Of a DNA stretch of 6,967 bases, positions 6,291 through 6,967 are shown piece after piece. The position numbers and the translations under genes were made by a program. Source of the stretch: Blautia sp. OF03-15BH (lineage in GTDB: Bacteria > Bacillota > Clostridia > Lachnospirales > Lachnospiraceae); NCBI RefSeq assembly GCF_003463065.1, contig NZ_QSCM01000030.1, positions 1 to 6,967 on the forward strand, in the 5' to 3' direction. Numbering within the stretch: position 1 is the first letter of the stretch; each line of letters opens with the position of its first letter. Under the pieces are notes generated by a model. That model was not told the DNA's origin. It did no database searches and saw only the letters and a program-made list of their open reading frames with translations.

Positions 6291-6519
6291 ACTTTTTCTT
6301 CTTTTTGGCACGGTATTTTCTCTTCATGTCTTTTTCTTTCAGGTGATATTTCTGTTTTGTCAGTTTTTCTTTCTGTCTGGCATTTTCTGCCAGAATTTTC
6401 TTTCTGTATTTCCGGTAAAGCTTTCCTTCCTGAAGCAGAGCTGCACCTGCAAAGGCAGCAAATACCGCTCCCTGAAGCACTGCGATGAGCTGCTCCTTCT
6501 GTTTTTCTGTCAGATTCAT
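6268..6519 (-). CDS. Small membrane/basic protein of unknown function (83 aa)
   Basis: An 83-residue protein with three parts: a short polar start (MNLTEKQKEQ), one hydrophobic helix of about 19 residues (11-29, rich in Ala and Leu) and a long, very basic tail (33-77) that includes YRKYRKK and a run of five lysines in RAKKKKKFAPIG. It looks like a single-pass membrane protein whose charged tail would stay inside the cell by the positive-inside rule. A strong GGAGG (6527-6531) seven bases before the ATG and a good promoter upstream support expression. It is the first gene before pyrC, 45 bases from the pyrC ATG with no terminator between, so it should be co-transcribed. I recognise no family, and a pyrimidine role is not shown. 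Confidence 0.75.
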   Translation of the reverse strand: MNLTEKQKEQLIAVLQGAVFAAFAGAALLQEGKLYRKYRKKILAENARQKEKLTKQKYHLKEKDMKRKYRAKKKKKFAPIGIL

Positions 6520-6558
6520 AAGGCTACCTCCGTTTCTGTCATCGTTTTTACTGGTCTC

Positions 6559-6588
6559 ATTATACCATGATTTTCCCCCGGCTGTTAC
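6559..6588 (-). promoter_or_regulatory. Promoter of the pyr operon (extended -10)
   Basis: On the minus strand a perfect TATAAT (6559-6564) with TG one base before it is preceded after 18 bases by GTAACA (6583-6588, four of six matches to TTGACA). RNA would start near 6552, giving a leader of about 33 bases before the 83-aa ORF. That is too short for a PyrR-type antiterminator/terminator leader, so if the operon is pyrimidine-regulated it is by another means. Confidence 0.75.
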
Positions 6589-6623
6589 AGTTGAATTCTG
6601 ATTTTGAAAATGATATGATAATA

Positions 6624-6788
6624 CTAGTACAGTGAAAATTAAGTATCTGCTATATTGACGCAGGATGATTTCTTCATATGCAAGGCGGAGGAATGAGGCG
6701 TAGCGGTGGCTACGTCGATTGACGACAACGCAGCAGATGAAAAATCAGACAAACCAATATGGCGGTTACTTAATATTCACTGTACTAG
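6624..6788. mobile_element. MITE-like palindromic repeat element (165 bp)
   Basis: The two ends, 6624-6657 and 6755-6788, are inverted repeats of 34 bases with four mismatches. Inside, 6666-6681 pairs with 6733-6747 (one mismatch and one bulge), and the centre has a 6-bp hairpin, CGTAGC/GCTACG (6699-6704 with 6709-6714, loop GGTG). The whole unit can therefore fold into one long branched-free hairpin. Both ends carry CTAG (6624-6627 and 6785-6788); this may be a palindromic target duplication around TACAGTG ends or simply part of the inverted repeat. No transposase is encoded; open frames through it are spurious. It looks like a non-autonomous element moved in trans. Which transposase family would act on it is unknown. 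It ends 35 bases upstream of the pyr promoter's -35 box. Confidence 0.75.
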
Positions 6789-6967
6789 GGTTCAAAGGTC
6801 AGAAAGCCGGGCGGGCTTGCACGCCAAGGCTTTTGAGCTTGGAACCCGCCAAACAGGAAGAAGGAGCGATTTACGTAGTAAATCAGCGGATTCTGAGTGT
6901 TTGTTAAATTGCGTGAGCTGCTTTGCAGCGGAGCAATTTATAGGTATTATACGAAGCTTCAAAGGTC
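6789..6967. repeat. Non-coding hairpin tract flanked by TTCAAAGGTC repeats
   Basis: The tract begins and ends with TTCAAAGGTC (6791-6800 and 6958-6967, 167 bases apart; the second copy touches the window edge). Between them are three stem-loops: GGCGGG/CCCGCC (6810-6815 with 6845-6850) enclosing CCAAG/CTTGG (6824-6828 with 6838-6842); GATTTAC/GTAAATC (6868-6874 with 6878-6884, loop GTA); and TAAATTGC/GCAATTTA (6905-6912 with 6933-6940) enclosing GCTGC/GCAGC with a TTT loop. On the minus strand a TATAAT lies at 6946-6951, but its -35 would fall outside the window. No convincing gene. It may be a repeat unit, an element end or a structured RNA; the class is not known to me. Confidence 0.5.

Noticed and set aside
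6789..6800. GGTTCAAAGGTC as a tRNA T-arm
   Set aside because: It resembles a T-loop sequence, but no acceptor stem, anticodon arm or D arm can be built around it.
6719..6907. Plus-strand open frame of 62 codons with TTG start
   Set aside because: It runs across the right half of the palindromic element and into the hairpin tract, has no ribosome site, and its codons are made of repeat sequence; most likely spurious.
6624..6967. CRISPR array or integron attachment array
   Set aside because: There are only two copies of a 10-base sequence 167 bases apart and one large palindrome; there is no regular short repeat-spacer pattern and no integrase or cas gene.

Overview
This window is a chromosomal piece of a Gram-positive anaerobe, most likely a Lachnospiraceae member (Blautia or a close relative). 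I infer this from the moderate GC content, strong AGGAGG-type ribosome sites, the gene set (class 1B dihydroorotate dehydrogenase with PyrK, long type 2 PyrF, a DUF6142-like protein) and the style of the repeats. No database was searched, so the genus is an inference. All genes lie on the minus strand, so the biology reads from right to left.

Right end (6520-6967, no gene): a 165-bp palindromic MITE-like element (6624-6788) with 34-bp inverted ends sits next to a tract of three hairpins (6789-6967) framed by two copies of TTCAAAGGTC. A good promoter (extended -10 at 6559-6564) follows and drives the first transcription unit.

Unit 1 (6519 to 1878): a small membrane/basic protein of unknown role, then pyrC, pyrF, pyrK, pyrD, then a 76-residue protein with two CxxC pairs. 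It ends in an intrinsic terminator at 1878-1908. PyrC makes dihydroorotate, PyrD with PyrK oxidises it to orotate with NAD+, and PyrF decarboxylates OMP to UMP. A possible internal promoter lies just before pyrC.

Unit 2 (1865 to 93): pyrE has its own extended -10 promoter (1837-1865). It is followed closely by a 50-residue one-helix membrane protein not represented among longer ORFs, a VanZ-family membrane protein and a DUF6142-like three-helix membrane protein. The unit ends in a strong intrinsic terminator at 93-136. PyrE converts orotate plus PRPP to OMP and so links PyrD/K to PyrF. Thus the last four steps of UMP synthesis are encoded here, but pyrE is transcriptionally separated from the rest. 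carA, carB and pyrB are not in the window.

The core pathway is ordinary. The less explained parts are the small proteins flanking it, the membrane-protein trio behind pyrE, and the repeat block at the right end. I see no clearly new multi-gene system.
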